From Secundilactobacillus mixtipabuli (lineage in GTDB: Bacteria; Bacillota; Bacilli; Lactobacillales; Lactobacillaceae): a stretch of DNA of 64,000 nucleotides. A program made the position numbers and the translations under genes. Within the stretch, counting starts at the first letter, position 1; each line of letters starts with the position of its first letter. Under the pieces are notes generated by a model. That model was not told the DNA's origin. It did not search any database and saw nothing but the letters and a program-made list of their open reading frames with translations. Of the stretch, positions 35,250 to 43,810 are shown in pieces. The stretch lies in assembly GCF_002217925.1 (NCBI RefSeq), contig NZ_BCMF01000003.1, forward strand, positions 186,001-250,000. Reading direction: 5' to 3'.

Positions 35250-37367
35250 ATGGAAATGTCGAAGAGAGTTGATCAAATGACCAAGGGGCCTTTACGCCAA
35301 TTTAGGTGTAACAACGAAAAATGCTGGTTAAAAGTCGGCGTTACCACACTAACGCTGATGAGTAGTCTCACACTAAGCATGATGGTCGCTAATGCGCAAA
35401 CCGCAACAGCTAATGTTGCTCAGACGACGCAAACAAGTGAGAAAGACACACCTGGGACAGTTACTACACAGATACAAAGCAGTAAAAGTGTTGACTCTGC
35501 AAGTGTTCCATCTATGAATGCCACTTCTAAGAATAGTGAGGACAGTAGTCATTCAGATGTGTCAGATCCGAATAAGAGAGCTAGTTCAACAACTGAAAAT
35601 ACAGCTGAGGATAATGGTGGCGCGGTAAGTCGAAATGCGGTAACTACTGATTCTGACAATGTGTCTAGTGATTCTAAAACGACTCAATCGACTCAAACTG
35701 ATACAACTAATAAAATTAAAGACGATGCGTATTTAAAAAGTCTTGGAATTGACGCAGATCATCTAAATTCAACTAATGTTTTAAAAATTGCTTCTCTATT
35801 TCATATTTTTGCTAAGCAAGCGAGTTTAAATGCTGATACAAATGGTAATTTAGCGGTTGGGACCTTGAAGAATTCTAATGATTTCGGTACTCGTGGCACC
35901 TCTGATAATCTAACTACCGGTGATATTTATTATATTCAAAATTTAGGGTCAAACGTCATCAGCAATGCCTTTAGAAATACTACAGCTAACCATGTTGTTC
36001 TTGGAAAAGGGATTCAAGTGGGCACTCAGAACAACAAGGTCACAATCAACGGTGTTCAGATTACCAATTTGAAGCCGGGAGATGTTTCTCAGGATACTAA
36101 CGGAGAAACATACATTAATTTTGATCAAGTCTTTGCAGCTCTCCTTAAAGAATCAACTGATTTTTCCAGTCAAGTAGATTCTGATGGTGTTAAAAAAGAT
36201 TTTTCAGATCAAAATCAGCGATATGTCGATGTTACTAACGCAACATCTTCTGATGGCATTGTTTATGTCAATGTGCCGATAAGCAATCTTAGTGCACCGC
36301 AGGCTTTCACAATTAAGGGTTTAGATAAAAACAGTCCGACAATCGTAATCAATGTCACCGATATTCCTGCAGAAGGTGTACAAAATATTTCGACTCAGGT
36401 TCAGTTAGTATATAGTAGTGATCACACTAAGCAAGAGACCTTAAGTAATGGTGAATCACACAATGAACCCAATCACGTTTTATGGAACCTAGGTACAGGG
36501 AATCAAACGTTTAATTTTAATAGCGGTCGATTTATGGGTAGTATTCTTGCTCCTAATGCCACTATTAACGCAGGTGTTAATATCGACGGGAACATCGTTG
36601 CAAGTACTGTTAATATCACTGGCGGGGAGTCGCATCGTTGGGATATTCAATCCCAAGTGCCACCAACTGACAACACACATGTGGAATATGGTTTGCCGGA
36701 TGGCATTCAGGTTAAGATACAGGTACCAACGACGAATGTTCCGCACACGTATGTGCAAGGTGCAGTACCAGATGGTATCCAGGTTAAGACACAGGTACCA
36801 ACGACGAATGTTCCGCACACGTATGTGCAAGGTGAGGTTCCTGACGGCGTTCGAGTTTACACTAAGGCAGCTGTGGGTCCCGCTCTCGCTGTTGCGTACG
36901 CGACAGTACCAAATGACCCAACTCAACCTAGTCAACCCACAACACCCGCTCGGCCGACTACGCCATCAACTCCTCAACCTGCACAGCCGGTACAGCCAAC
37001 GACACCGGCACAGCCAGAGCCAAATCAAACAGTGACAACTGGTGTTGATGGCGACCACGCTCCTGAGATGATTAAGGCGCATGATCAACCGCAAACTGAA
37101 AGCTTGATTGCTGAAGACAGTGAGGCTGAGCCGCAAACTACCACTGAATTACAGGCTACCACTGGATTAGGAAGAAAAGCTTCAGTTGATGGGCAATTCG
37201 TTTTTGGCCGCACAGGCATTGGACAATCCAAGCCTTCAGAAATCCAAAATGCCATGCCACAGTTAAATGAAGGTTCAGAAAAGCCGGTTTCAATCTTGGG
37301 TTATGCTTTGCTAGCTATCGGCGGCTTAACCAGATGGCTGACATTTAAAGGAAAACGGCAAAATTAG
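35250..37367 (+). CDS. Choice-of-anchor A domain cell-surface protein with atypical MPQLN sorting signal
   Basis: 705-aa wall-exposed protein. A long signal peptide (helix at about 30-50, cleavage after ANA) leads to a Ser/Thr-rich linker (50-165). A choice-of-anchor A (CAA) domain spans about 205-470, with LGKGIQVGTQNNKVTI near 250 and VLWNLGTGNQTFNFNSGRFMGSILAPNATIN near 410-440. Two 24-aa repeats, then a Pro/Thr/Gln wall-spanning part (about 555-595). The C-terminus has MPQLNEG at residue 669, a hydrophobic helix and KGKRQN, the layout of a sortase substrate with Met for Leu and Leu for Thr. GAGAGAGG precedes ATG 35250. Role: adhesion or collagen/mucus binding, inferred. Confidence 0.82.
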   Translation: MEMSKRVDQMTKGPLRQFRCNNEKCWLKVGVTTLTLMSSLTLSMMVANAQTATANVAQTTQTSEKDTPGTVTTQIQSSKSVDSASVPSMNATSKNSEDSSHSDVSDPNKRASSTTENTAEDNGGAVSRNAVTTDSDNVSSDSKTTQSTQTDTTNKIKDDAYLKSLGIDADHLNSTNVLKIASLFHIFAKQASLNADTNGNLAVGTLKNSNDFGTRGTSDNLTTGDIYYIQNLGSNVISNAFRNTTANHVVLGKGIQVGTQNNKVTINGVQITNLKPGDVSQDTNGETYINFDQVFAALLKESTDFSSQVDSDGVKKDFSDQNQRYVDVTNATSSDGIVYVNVPISNLSAPQAFTIKGLDKNSPTIVINVTDIPAEGVQNISTQVQLVYSSDHTKQETLSNGESHNEPNHVLWNLGTGNQTFNFNSGRFMGSILAPNATINAGVNIDGNIVASTVNITGGESHRWDIQSQVPPTDNTHVEYGLPDGIQVKIQVPTTNVPHTYVQGAVPDGIQVKTQVPTTNVPHTYVQGEVPDGVRVYTKAAVGPALAVAYATVPNDPTQPSQPTTPARPTTPSTPQPAQPVQPTTPAQPEPNQTVTTGVDGDHAPEMIKAHDQPQTESLIAEDSEAEPQTTTELQATTGLGRKASVDGQFVFGRTGIGQSKPSEIQNAMPQLNEGSEKPVSILGYALLAIGGLTRWLTFKGKRQN
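36694..36837 (+). repeat. 72-bp tandem duplication inside the CAA surface protein gene
   Basis: Two nearly identical 72-bp units encode PDGIQVK.QVPTTNVPHTYV; the start of a third unit (PDGVRV) follows. The near identity at DNA level shows a recent duplication. Confidence 0.8.
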
Positions 37368-37470
37368 TTAGCTGAACAAGAAAAGACTTTGAGCCCCCAA
37401 ATGGTGATGAACGCGTCACTGTTATCAAAGTATAATAATCAATGACATCGGATTCCTCTTCGAATCCCAA

Positions 37471-37514
37471 AAAATAACCGAGAAGATCAAAATCAGATCT
37501 TCTCGGTTATTTTA
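37471..37514. terminator. Bidirectional terminator between CAA protein and permease
   Basis: AAAATAACCGAGAAGATC pairs with GATCTTCTCGGTTATTTT. The 100 bp before it has no other feature except a short GGATTC/GAATCC hairpin at about 37450. Confidence 0.9.
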
Positions 37515-37535
37515 TTTATTCTATTGGTTGTTTAG

Positions 37536-38894
37536 TTAAATGTTTTTGACTTTTCCGTGGAACTTAACGAAATACAGGATTGTCATGAATGCTAAGAAGA
37601 TGACACCAACCAAGATTGAGACACGGGTTTCAGGGTTAAAGAACATGAAGACCAGCGTCACAAACAAGAAGGCCAGTGTTAAGTAATTAGACCATGGTGA
37701 TAACGGCATTTTGAATGGATGGTTAGCCATAGAATCCTTGTGTTGCTTTCTAAATTCAAGCTGACTGACCAGAATAACGATCCATGGAATCATACCAGGA
37801 AGAACACTGGAACTGTACACCATAACGAAGATGTTGCTTGCATCTTTAAAGAAATATGGTGAAACGAAGTCCAGAACAACCCCTAAGAAAATCCCCAAGG
37901 AAATCGAAATGACAGAATAGAACGGTACACCATGACGGTTTAACTTTAAGAAACGCTGTGGTAATTGACCGTTATTCGCTAAGGTGTAAGACATCCGACT
38001 AGCACTGTAGATCCCTGAGTTAGAGCCTGACAGTGCCGCAGTGATCACAACGAAGTTAATGATTGAAGCTGCAGAAGTGATCCCAACTTTAGCGAAAGTT
38101 TCAACGAATGGCGAACCGACGTTATTCAGTTGATTCCATGGATAAATACTCAAAATAACGAAGATGGCGCCAATGTAGAAAATCAAAATTCTGAAGACGG
38201 TTGAACGAATGGCTTTAACCAGTGTCTGTTGCGGGTTCTCAGCTTCACCAGCGGTAACACCGATGAGTTCGATACCTTGGTAGGAAGCAAGCACGATTGA
38301 TAAGGCAAAGACAAAGCCTTTAAAACCACCGGTAAAGAAACCGTGTGCCCAAATGTTAGAAATACCAATGGGGTGGAGATGATTACCGATCCCAAGGACG
38401 ATTAGACCAAGACCAACGATAATCATTAAAACGATCGTGACCACCTTAATCAGAGCAAACCAGAATTCCAGTTCACCAAACATCCTAACTGAAATCAGAT
38501 TGGCCAAACAAAGGAAGGTGATGGCAACAATCCCTGGAATCCAAGCAGGTAATCCGGGCCACCAAAACTTGAAGTAACCACCAATAGCAATCATTTCACT
38601 CATACCAACGATCACAAACTGGAAAATGTTACTCCAGGCTGTTAAGTAGCCGACCAATGGGTGAATATATTCGGTAGCAAACTTTGAAAATGAGCCGGTA
38701 TCCGGATCCACATAAAGCATTTCCCCTAACGCCCGCATAATGAGATATAGGAATATCCCAGCAATGGCGTAAGCAATCAAGACAGATGGCCCGGTCCACT
38801 TAATGGTTGATGTAGAGCCCATAAACAGCCCGACACCAATCGTTCCGCCGAGCGCAATCATCTGCATTTGACGCGCACTTAATTTTCGTTTCAT
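37536..38894 (-). CDS. Amino acid permease (APC superfamily, AAT family)
   Basis: 452-aa proton-coupled amino-acid importer with 12 membrane segments. It has the AAT hallmarks KLSARQMQMIALGGTIGVGLFMGS at the N-terminus (helix 1 substrate-binding break GTIGVG), GPSVLIAYAIAGIFLYLIMRALGEML, and YQGIELIGVTAGEAENPQ near residue 215, plus SGIYSASRM near 300. Substrate specificity cannot be assigned. ATG 38894 has AAGGGAT upstream. Single gene. Confidence 0.88.
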   Translation of the reverse strand: MKRKLSARQMQMIALGGTIGVGLFMGSTSTIKWTGPSVLIAYAIAGIFLYLIMRALGEMLYVDPDTGSFSKFATEYIHPLVGYLTAWSNIFQFVIVGMSEMIAIGGYFKFWWPGLPAWIPGIVAITFLCLANLISVRMFGELEFWFALIKVVTIVLMIIVGLGLIVLGIGNHLHPIGISNIWAHGFFTGGFKGFVFALSIVLASYQGIELIGVTAGEAENPQQTLVKAIRSTVFRILIFYIGAIFVILSIYPWNQLNNVGSPFVETFAKVGITSAASIINFVVITAALSGSNSGIYSASRMSYTLANNGQLPQRFLKLNRHGVPFYSVISISLGIFLGVVLDFVSPYFFKDASNIFVMVYSSSVLPGMIPWIVILVSQLEFRKQHKDSMANHPFKMPLSPWSNYLTLAFLFVTLVFMFFNPETRVSILVGVIFLAFMTILYFVKFHGKVKNI

Positions 38895-39207
38895 AATTTC
38901 TAATCCCTTTCACATAAAAACGAGATGTCCCCGAAGAATTAACTAATCGCTATCTTCAATAAGTAGATTAATATTTAATACCAGAATATCAAAGAGGATA
39001 TTAGTCTTACTTCACTGACGTTTATTAGTTTTGTATGAGAATAATGTTACACGAACTTTGAAGTAAGTGCAAATTAAATCTGAATGATGAATATAGTTAC
39101 ATTTGATTTGAGACAGTCAGCATTGCGCTATCATTCTACTGGCAATGAAATCACAGCATGCCGAAAAGTTGTAGAATAGGAAGAAAAGAACGGATAAGGG
39201 GCACGCT
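38895..39207. other. Divergent promoter region, permease/corA
   Basis: AT-rich 313-bp spacer between divergent genes. No clear consensus promoter, operator or small gene is recognised on either strand. Confidence 0.4.
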
Positions 39208-40152
39208 ATGATTGCACAACATGAGCTTTGGCAGGGCCTAAACTGGATTTCAGTGGATCAGCCTGATACCCACGATTTCAACCAGTTGAGAGAGACCTAC
39301 CAGATTAAGAAAAAGTATATTGGTTACATGCGAGATATTCGTGAGCGAGCACGATTTGATTACGACACGGAAACTGGCTGCAGTTTATTGATTTTTCGTT
39401 CAGTGAACCATGGGGAAGATGGCTTAGATAGCGGCGAATATTTAGAAACGGTTCCCTTTTGTATGATTATTAAGGGCCAAAACTTGATCACAGTCACTCA
39501 TCCTAGGAATGCTTATGTTTCCGAGTTGTTAAAAGATGTAATCAAGGACGTTAAGACTGAAGCAAAAGAACCGACGGATACGTTGATGATGATTGCCTTC
39601 AACTTGATTTTTAGGCTAAATGAAGATTACTTGGACCGCATTGACGAGATGAATAAAGCACGTGAGGCTTTGGAGACTTTTCAGAAGCGACCAAGCAATA
39701 AGCAGATCACACAGCTATCTAATTTAGATAAGCGGCTGGTTTATCTAAAAACCGCGGCTAACAATAACGTGATTGCGATTAGGCAGGTACAGGTTATGTC
39801 AGATGCTGACGATGACCCGCTGACTTTATCGGACACGGAAATGCAGCACCTCAAGGATTTAAGGGTTGAAGTGGAACAAGGCCGTGAAATGGCTAATATT
39901 GCGGCTGAAATCGTTGAACAAGTGGTCAGCAGTTATAGCAACATCTTAGATAACAGCCTTAATAACACGATGAGGTTACTGACAGTCTGGTCACTGGCGC
40001 TAGCTATCCCACCTATTTTTTCAAGTTTCTGGGGGATGAACATGCCCTTACCGATGGATAAGCAACCCTGGGGCTGGGTCGTTTCTATTATCATTTCAGT
40101 TATCCCAATTGGGTTGTTACTGTGGTATTTAAAAAAACATCACGATATTTAA
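39208..40152 (+). CDS. corA: CorA family magnesium transporter
   Basis: 314-aa pentameric Mg2+ channel. A long cytosolic alpha/beta and helical part (1-250) ends in the stalk helix. Two C-terminal membrane helices (about 252-272 and 287-308) are joined by the signature GMN in SFWGMNMPLPM. The N-terminus is somewhat shorter than in classical CorA. A short basic tail (KKHHDI) ends it. ATG 39208 has AAGGGGC upstream. Co or Ni transport is possible in this family. Confidence 0.9.
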   Translation: MIAQHELWQGLNWISVDQPDTHDFNQLRETYQIKKKYIGYMRDIRERARFDYDTETGCSLLIFRSVNHGEDGLDSGEYLETVPFCMIIKGQNLITVTHPRNAYVSELLKDVIKDVKTEAKEPTDTLMMIAFNLIFRLNEDYLDRIDEMNKAREALETFQKRPSNKQITQLSNLDKRLVYLKTAANNNVIAIRQVQVMSDADDDPLTLSDTEMQHLKDLRVEVEQGREMANIAAEIVEQVVSSYSNILDNSLNNTMRLLTVWSLALAIPPIFSSFWGMNMPLPMDKQPWGWVVSIIISVIPIGLLLWYLKKHHDI

Positions 40153-40163
40153 CGCATTTTGGG

Positions 40164-40192
40164 TTGACGAATTAAAAAACGGGGTATATATT
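40164..40192 (+). promoter_or_regulatory. Promoter of first T-box leader
   Basis: TTGACG at 40164-40169, 17-bp spacer, TATATT at 40187-40192. Confidence 0.75.
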
Positions 40193-40229
40193 AAAAATAC
40201 ATTAATAATTAATGAGAAAATAAATGTGA

Positions 40230-40490
40230 TGACAAGGAGAGTAACTACTGGTGAATTCTAAGTGAGCCCCGCAAAGTGCGAAGGGGTGTCTGAACCTTTA
40301 GCGAAAGTAGCCTTCGAGCAATGAATGCGAAGTTTGAGTGTTCATGGTGTATCCGCCTTACTGGATCAGCGTATCGTCCCGGGACCGTACGTGAGAGGTG
40401 ACCATCTGTCAAAGGATGGCACGAATTAAGGTGGTACAGCGCACAAGCGCCCTTGATCAAGTGATGAACTTGGTCAGGGGCGCTTTTTTT
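40230..40490 (+). ncRNA. T-box leader of the panE-like gene
   Basis: The T-box sequence AAGGTGGTACAGCG lies at about 40428-40441 and can form the antiterminator with the following GCGC. The competing terminator, AGCGCCCTTGATCAAG to GGGGCGCTTTTTTT, ends near 40490. AGGAGAGTA at about 40236 begins Stem I. Aligned with the other two T-boxes at the shared YTYCGAGC element (CTTCGAGC at 40312-40319), the likely specifier is GTA at 40307-40309, i.e. Val. The codon call is inference. Uncharged tRNA would allow read-through. Confidence 0.88.
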
Positions 40491-40525
40491 CTCATTAAAA
40501 AATAAAAAAATGGAGTGTGATTCGA

Positions 40526-41535
40526 ATGAAATTTACAATGATCGGTGCAGGCGCGATGGGTTTACGTTATGGTATTTTGCTACAGCAGGCTGGTAACGAT
40601 GTCACGTTTATTGATACGTGGCAGCCGCACATTGATAAAATTCGTGAACAGGGTGGCGTTTACGTTTCACGGGATCATCAGGACCGACATCTGGTTCCTA
40701 TCAAGCTGGAAACACCGGAAACGTATCAAGGTGATCCCGATATTCTCATTTTCTTCACCAAGCAAATGCAGCTCGCCGGTTTTCTGAAACGCTGTGAACA
40801 CTTCTTTAATGACCGGCAATATGCCTTTACTTGTATGAATGGCATGGGTCACATCGAAAAACTGCAGCAGTACTTTGCGGATGATAAAATCATTGCCGGA
40901 ACAGCACTGATTGCTACCGTTCTTAATGGCCCTGGTGACGTTGATTTCATGGGTAAGAGCGGTGCTGGTAAGATGAACATGGCTAATTTGACTGAGAAAC
41001 CAGATGAGATGACTCACCGACTATTCGATGAACTTCAAAAAGGCAACATGAACCCAACTCTGACGACTAACTTCAAAGGGACATTGATGACCAAGGTTAT
41101 TTTTAACTCCGTTATTAATACCCTGTGTACGTTATTTGAAATTCAAATGGGTGAGTTTGGGAACTTCCCCAAGGCGTATGATCTCGGCCGTCAGTTGATT
41201 GATGAAGCTTACGACGTTTGCGAACGTGCTGGAATCACGCTGGTGTCAACCCGTGATGAAGAAATGCACGCACTGGACATTAATACCAGGATCGATATGC
41301 CGCTGCATTATCCATCCATGTATACCAAGATATGATTCACGACCGGCCAACGGAAGTTGATTATATCAATGGCTACATAGCTGAACTTGGTCGGGAACAT
41401 CATCATGAAGCGAAAACCCATATTTTCTTGACCAACTTGGTTCACTTATCCGAATATCACCGGGCAAACCAAAAGAAGGCGCAAGAAGCTGAAGAAGCTA
41501 AAACTGCTCAGACTAAGGCAGCTCAAAGCGCATAG
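40526..41535 (+). pseudogene. Ketopantoate reductase-like (PanE/ApbA) 2-hydroxyacid dehydrogenase, split by a frameshift
   Basis: The first frame (ATG 40526 to TGA 41333-41335, 269 aa) has the Rossmann start KFTMIGAGAMGLRYG, CMNGMGH, and the catalytic Lys in GTLMTKVIFNSVINTL. It breaks after HYPSMYTKI. The second frame (41332-41535) continues HDRPTEVDYINGYIAELGREH, the missing C-terminal substrate site with the conserved Glu. Removing one TA from TATA at 41321-41324 restores SMYQDMIHDRPTEVDYING, so a TA duplication broke the gene. Stop and next ATG overlap as ATGA, so coupled translation of two pieces is conceivable. Related lactococcal PanE acts as D-2-hydroxyisocaproate dehydrogenase, which would fit T-box control by a branched-chain amino acid (inference). 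Confidence 0.85.
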
Positions 41536-42365
41536 ACACCAAGCGGATGAATCGTATAAACGTCAGCCATCTGCTGAAGCGTCTCAAATAAGACTTGTTT
41601 TTGAGCTAACGTGCCAAAAATTTCAATATAAAAGGAGTAAATCCCAATTTTCTGACGCGTTGGCATGGACATAATGGTGACTAGGTTCAAGTGCGTTTTC
41701 GCAAAATAGGAAAGGATTCGGTAAAGCACGCCAACTTCTTCAGTTGGCGGTGTGATAAAAAGTGCAGATTTGAATGAGGCAGTACTATCTTCAACCGGTT
41801 GTGTTGGTATTTCCAGCATAGCCGGTTTCTTTTTGAAGATAATAAAACGGGTGTTATTATCGGTTTGATCCGCGACATTAGCGAACTGAAACGAGAAATT
41901 TTGGCGGGCCATTTGCGATTGCGGCATGATTGCGGCGTCGCCTTGCTGGCCGTCACGTAATTTTTGAACGGAAACCATATTGCTGGATGTCGTGATAATT
42001 TGCGCGTTGGGAATTTGTGACAGTATTTTTTGGCATTGCCCTTCAGTTTTAAATTGAACGAAAATCCGTTTGATGTCGGTTAACTGGTTAACTTTGCCGG
42101 CTAAGCCAAAGTTAACGGGGACGGTCACTTCACCGATTTCGGTGATGTCTGCAACCTGCAGTCGTTGCAGGGTTGCGAGGACGAAGCCATCAAGCTGATT
42201 TTCGACGGGTAATAAACCAATGCCATCTGGTGTGACGGCCTGGTAGACTTGGTCAAAGGTATCGTGGTAATCAATTTCAATATTATCGATTAGATTTGTT
42301 GCAAGATATTTTTGGGCTGCAGCATCAGCGAAAGTACCAGCTGGGCCAAGGACGGAAAATTTCAT
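41523..42365 (-). CDS. pheA: Prephenate dehydratase
   Basis: 280-aa monofunctional enzyme turning prephenate into phenylpyruvate, the step to phenylalanine. It starts KFSVLGPAGTFADAAA. The catalytic TRF motif is present in NNTRFIIF. The C-terminal ACT domain (about 195-275, VGVLYRILSYFAKTHLNLVTIMSMPTR) has SMPTR where the usual ESRP allosteric motif sits, so Phe feedback may be altered. Its 3' end overlaps the 3' end of the panE-like gene by 13 bp on the other strand, with no terminator between. ATG 42365 follows GGAGGC. Confidence 0.88.
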   Translation of the reverse strand: MKFSVLGPAGTFADAAAQKYLATNLIDNIEIDYHDTFDQVYQAVTPDGIGLLPVENQLDGFVLATLQRLQVADITEIGEVTVPVNFGLAGKVNQLTDIKRIFVQFKTEGQCQKILSQIPNAQIITTSSNMVSVQKLRDGQQGDAAIMPQSQMARQNFSFQFANVADQTDNNTRFIIFKKKPAMLEIPTQPVEDSTASFKSALFITPPTEEVGVLYRILSYFAKTHLNLVTIMSMPTRQKIGIYSFYIEIFGTLAQKQVLFETLQQMADVYTIHPLGVYAL

Positions 42366-42500
42366 TTCGAAGCCTCCACGATTGTTTTCTTTGATTATAG
42401 CTTAAAGTGTATTAGAAACGAAAAAAGATTGTGTGCCATTTAATTGTGTTTTAAACTGTTTCGTGGCAGAATGAATCTATAGTAAAAAGGGGGAACTCGT

Positions 42501-42875
42501 ATGACTACTCTTCAAATGAGTCAAGATGTGCAAGAACGACTCAAGAAACACTTGTTGAACGACAGCGATCAGCTTGTCTTAGATTTTGACGATGGTGTGG
42601 GTGCCTATTCAAAAGTGGGTGTCTGCTCGCTAGATGTTAGCTTTCGATTTTTGATTGTTAATAAACAGGGTATTGATGCCGTTTATGATCAAACAATTGC
42701 TAGTCCGCTGGGTGATGTCCGGATTAAGGGCTACGCGGATAACTATGTGGATGAAGCACCCGAACTTTATCTCAATAAGTTTGGTCTCATTACCCTTAAA
42801 ACAGCCGCTGGTATTATTGATACTAACGTTGAAATTCTGGATCATCCAGAAGCAATGACTGAAATGGCAAAATAA
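42501..42875 (+). CDS. HesB/IscA-like (iron-sulfur cluster biosynthesis family) protein lacking ligand cysteines
   Basis: 124-aa cytosolic protein resembling the lactobacillar branch of the Fe-S_biosyn family: LVLDFDDGVGAYSKVGVCSLD, SFRFLIVNK, SPLGDVRIKGYADNYVDEAPELYLN. Only one Cys (about residue 42) is present and the C-terminal CxC of IscA/SufA is missing, so cluster carriage in the standard way is unlikely. ATG 42501 has GGGGG upstream. Single gene with terminator. Confidence 0.72.
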   Translation: MTTLQMSQDVQERLKKHLLNDSDQLVLDFDDGVGAYSKVGVCSLDVSFRFLIVNKQGIDAVYDQTIASPLGDVRIKGYADNYVDEAPELYLNKFGLITLKTAAGIIDTNVEILDHPEAMTEMAK

Positions 42876-42892
42876 ATAGGACTCAAATAGCA

Positions 42893-42935
42893 AAAAAACA
42901 AGGTTACCAGTTGAATGGCTGACAGCCTTGTTTTT
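42893..42935 (+). terminator. Terminator of HesB-like gene
   Basis: AAAAAACAAGG pairs with CCTTGTTTTT, with an inner unpaired part. Confidence 0.78.
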
Positions 42936-42939
42936 GTAC

Positions 42940-43066
42940 GCTTATAAACGTGTTCAAACAAGCAAAGAGTTGCAAATAAGGGCACAGCCAACAGAAATCC
43001 AAAACCGGGATTTCCCATTAGCTATGCCCTTATTCTCCACTCTTTAAACGCTTGTTTTCACACTCT
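42940..43066. repeat. Nested inverted-repeat element before the GlnQ-type gene
   Basis: An outer stem AAACAAGC-AAAGAGT pairs with ACTCTTT-AAAC-GCTTGTTT. An inner stem AATAAGGGCA.AGC pairs with GCTATGCCCTTATT. A central AAATCC.AAAACC.GGGATTT hairpin is also seen. The central sequence and the AAACGTGTT flank resemble the 92-bp repeats at 56.8 kb. It probably acts as terminator of the minus-strand transporter operon. Confidence 0.65.
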
Positions 43067-43810
43067 TTAAACGTTCAATACTTTATTCAAGAAGTTTTGC
43101 AATCGAGGATCCTTGGGATGATTAAAGATCTCATCCGGCGTGCCTTGTTCCTGAATGTTACCGTCATCTACGAAGACGACACGGTCAGCAACTTCTTTCG
43201 CGAATCCCATTTCATGAGTGACCACGATCATGGTCATGCCTTGTTTGGCCAGCTGTTTCATCACTTCAAGCACATCGCCGACCATTTCGGGATCGAGCGC
43301 TGAAGTTGGCTCGTCAAATAACATGACATCCGGATTCATGGCTAATGCCCGAGCAATGGCCACACGTTGCTGCTGACCACCTGATAACGACTGCACGGTG
43401 GCATCGTATTTGGATTCCAAACCGACCATGGCCAGCAAATCCTTAGCTTGTTTAGCGGCTTCTGCCTTGGTTTTCTTTTGCAGTTCAACGGGGGCCAACA
43501 TGATATTTTCACTCACGGATAGGTTACTGAAGAGGTTAAAGTGTTGGAACACCATCCCAATGTTTTCCCGAACCTTATTGATATTAGTCTTAGGGTCGGC
43601 AATATCCATATCATCGATGACGATGGCACCGCTGGTGGGTGCTTCGAGACGGTTCAGATTTCTGAGAAAGGTACTTTTTCCCGAACCAGATGGGCCAATG
43701 ACCACGACCACTTCGTTATCATGCACTTCCAGATTGATGCCCTTTAAAACTTGATTGTCACCAAACGTTTTGATCAAGTGACTGACTTTTACTTTGATTT
43801 TTGTGTTCAT
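43067..43810 (-). CDS. Polar amino acid ABC transporter ATP-binding protein (GlnQ-like)
   Basis: 247-aa cytosolic ATPase. Walker [11 protein letters not shown]-loop [11 protein letters not shown], signature [15 protein letters not shown], Walker [15 protein letters not shown] and H-loop VTHEMGFA are all intact. It powers the fused binding-protein/permease encoded just upstream. ATG 43810 overlaps the stop of that gene by 4 bp (ATGA type), showing translational coupling. AAAGGAGAG lies upstream. Likely substrate glutamine or another polar amino acid. Confidence 0.92.
   Translation of the reverse strand: MNTKIKVKVSHLIKTFGDNQVLKGINLEVHDNEVVVVIGPSGSGKSTFLRNLNRLEAPTSGAIVIDDMDIADPKTNINKVRENIGMVFQHFNLFSNLSVSENIMLAPVELQKKTKAEAAKQAKDLLAMVGLESKYDATVQSLSGGQQQRVAIARALAMNPDVMLFDEPTSALDPEMVGDVLEVMKQLAKQGMTMIVVTHEMGFAKEVADRVVFVDDGNIQEQGTPDEIFNHPKDPRLQNFLNKVLNV

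Noticed and set aside
37445-37470. tRNA-like TTCGAATCC sequence
   Set aside because: Only a short T-arm-like hairpin is present; no acceptor, D or anticodon arm can be drawn, and it is not flanked by integrase-type genes.
41319-41340. Programmed ribosomal frameshift in the panE-like gene
   Set aside because: There is no slippery heptamer or downstream pseudoknot; a TA duplication explains the break exactly.
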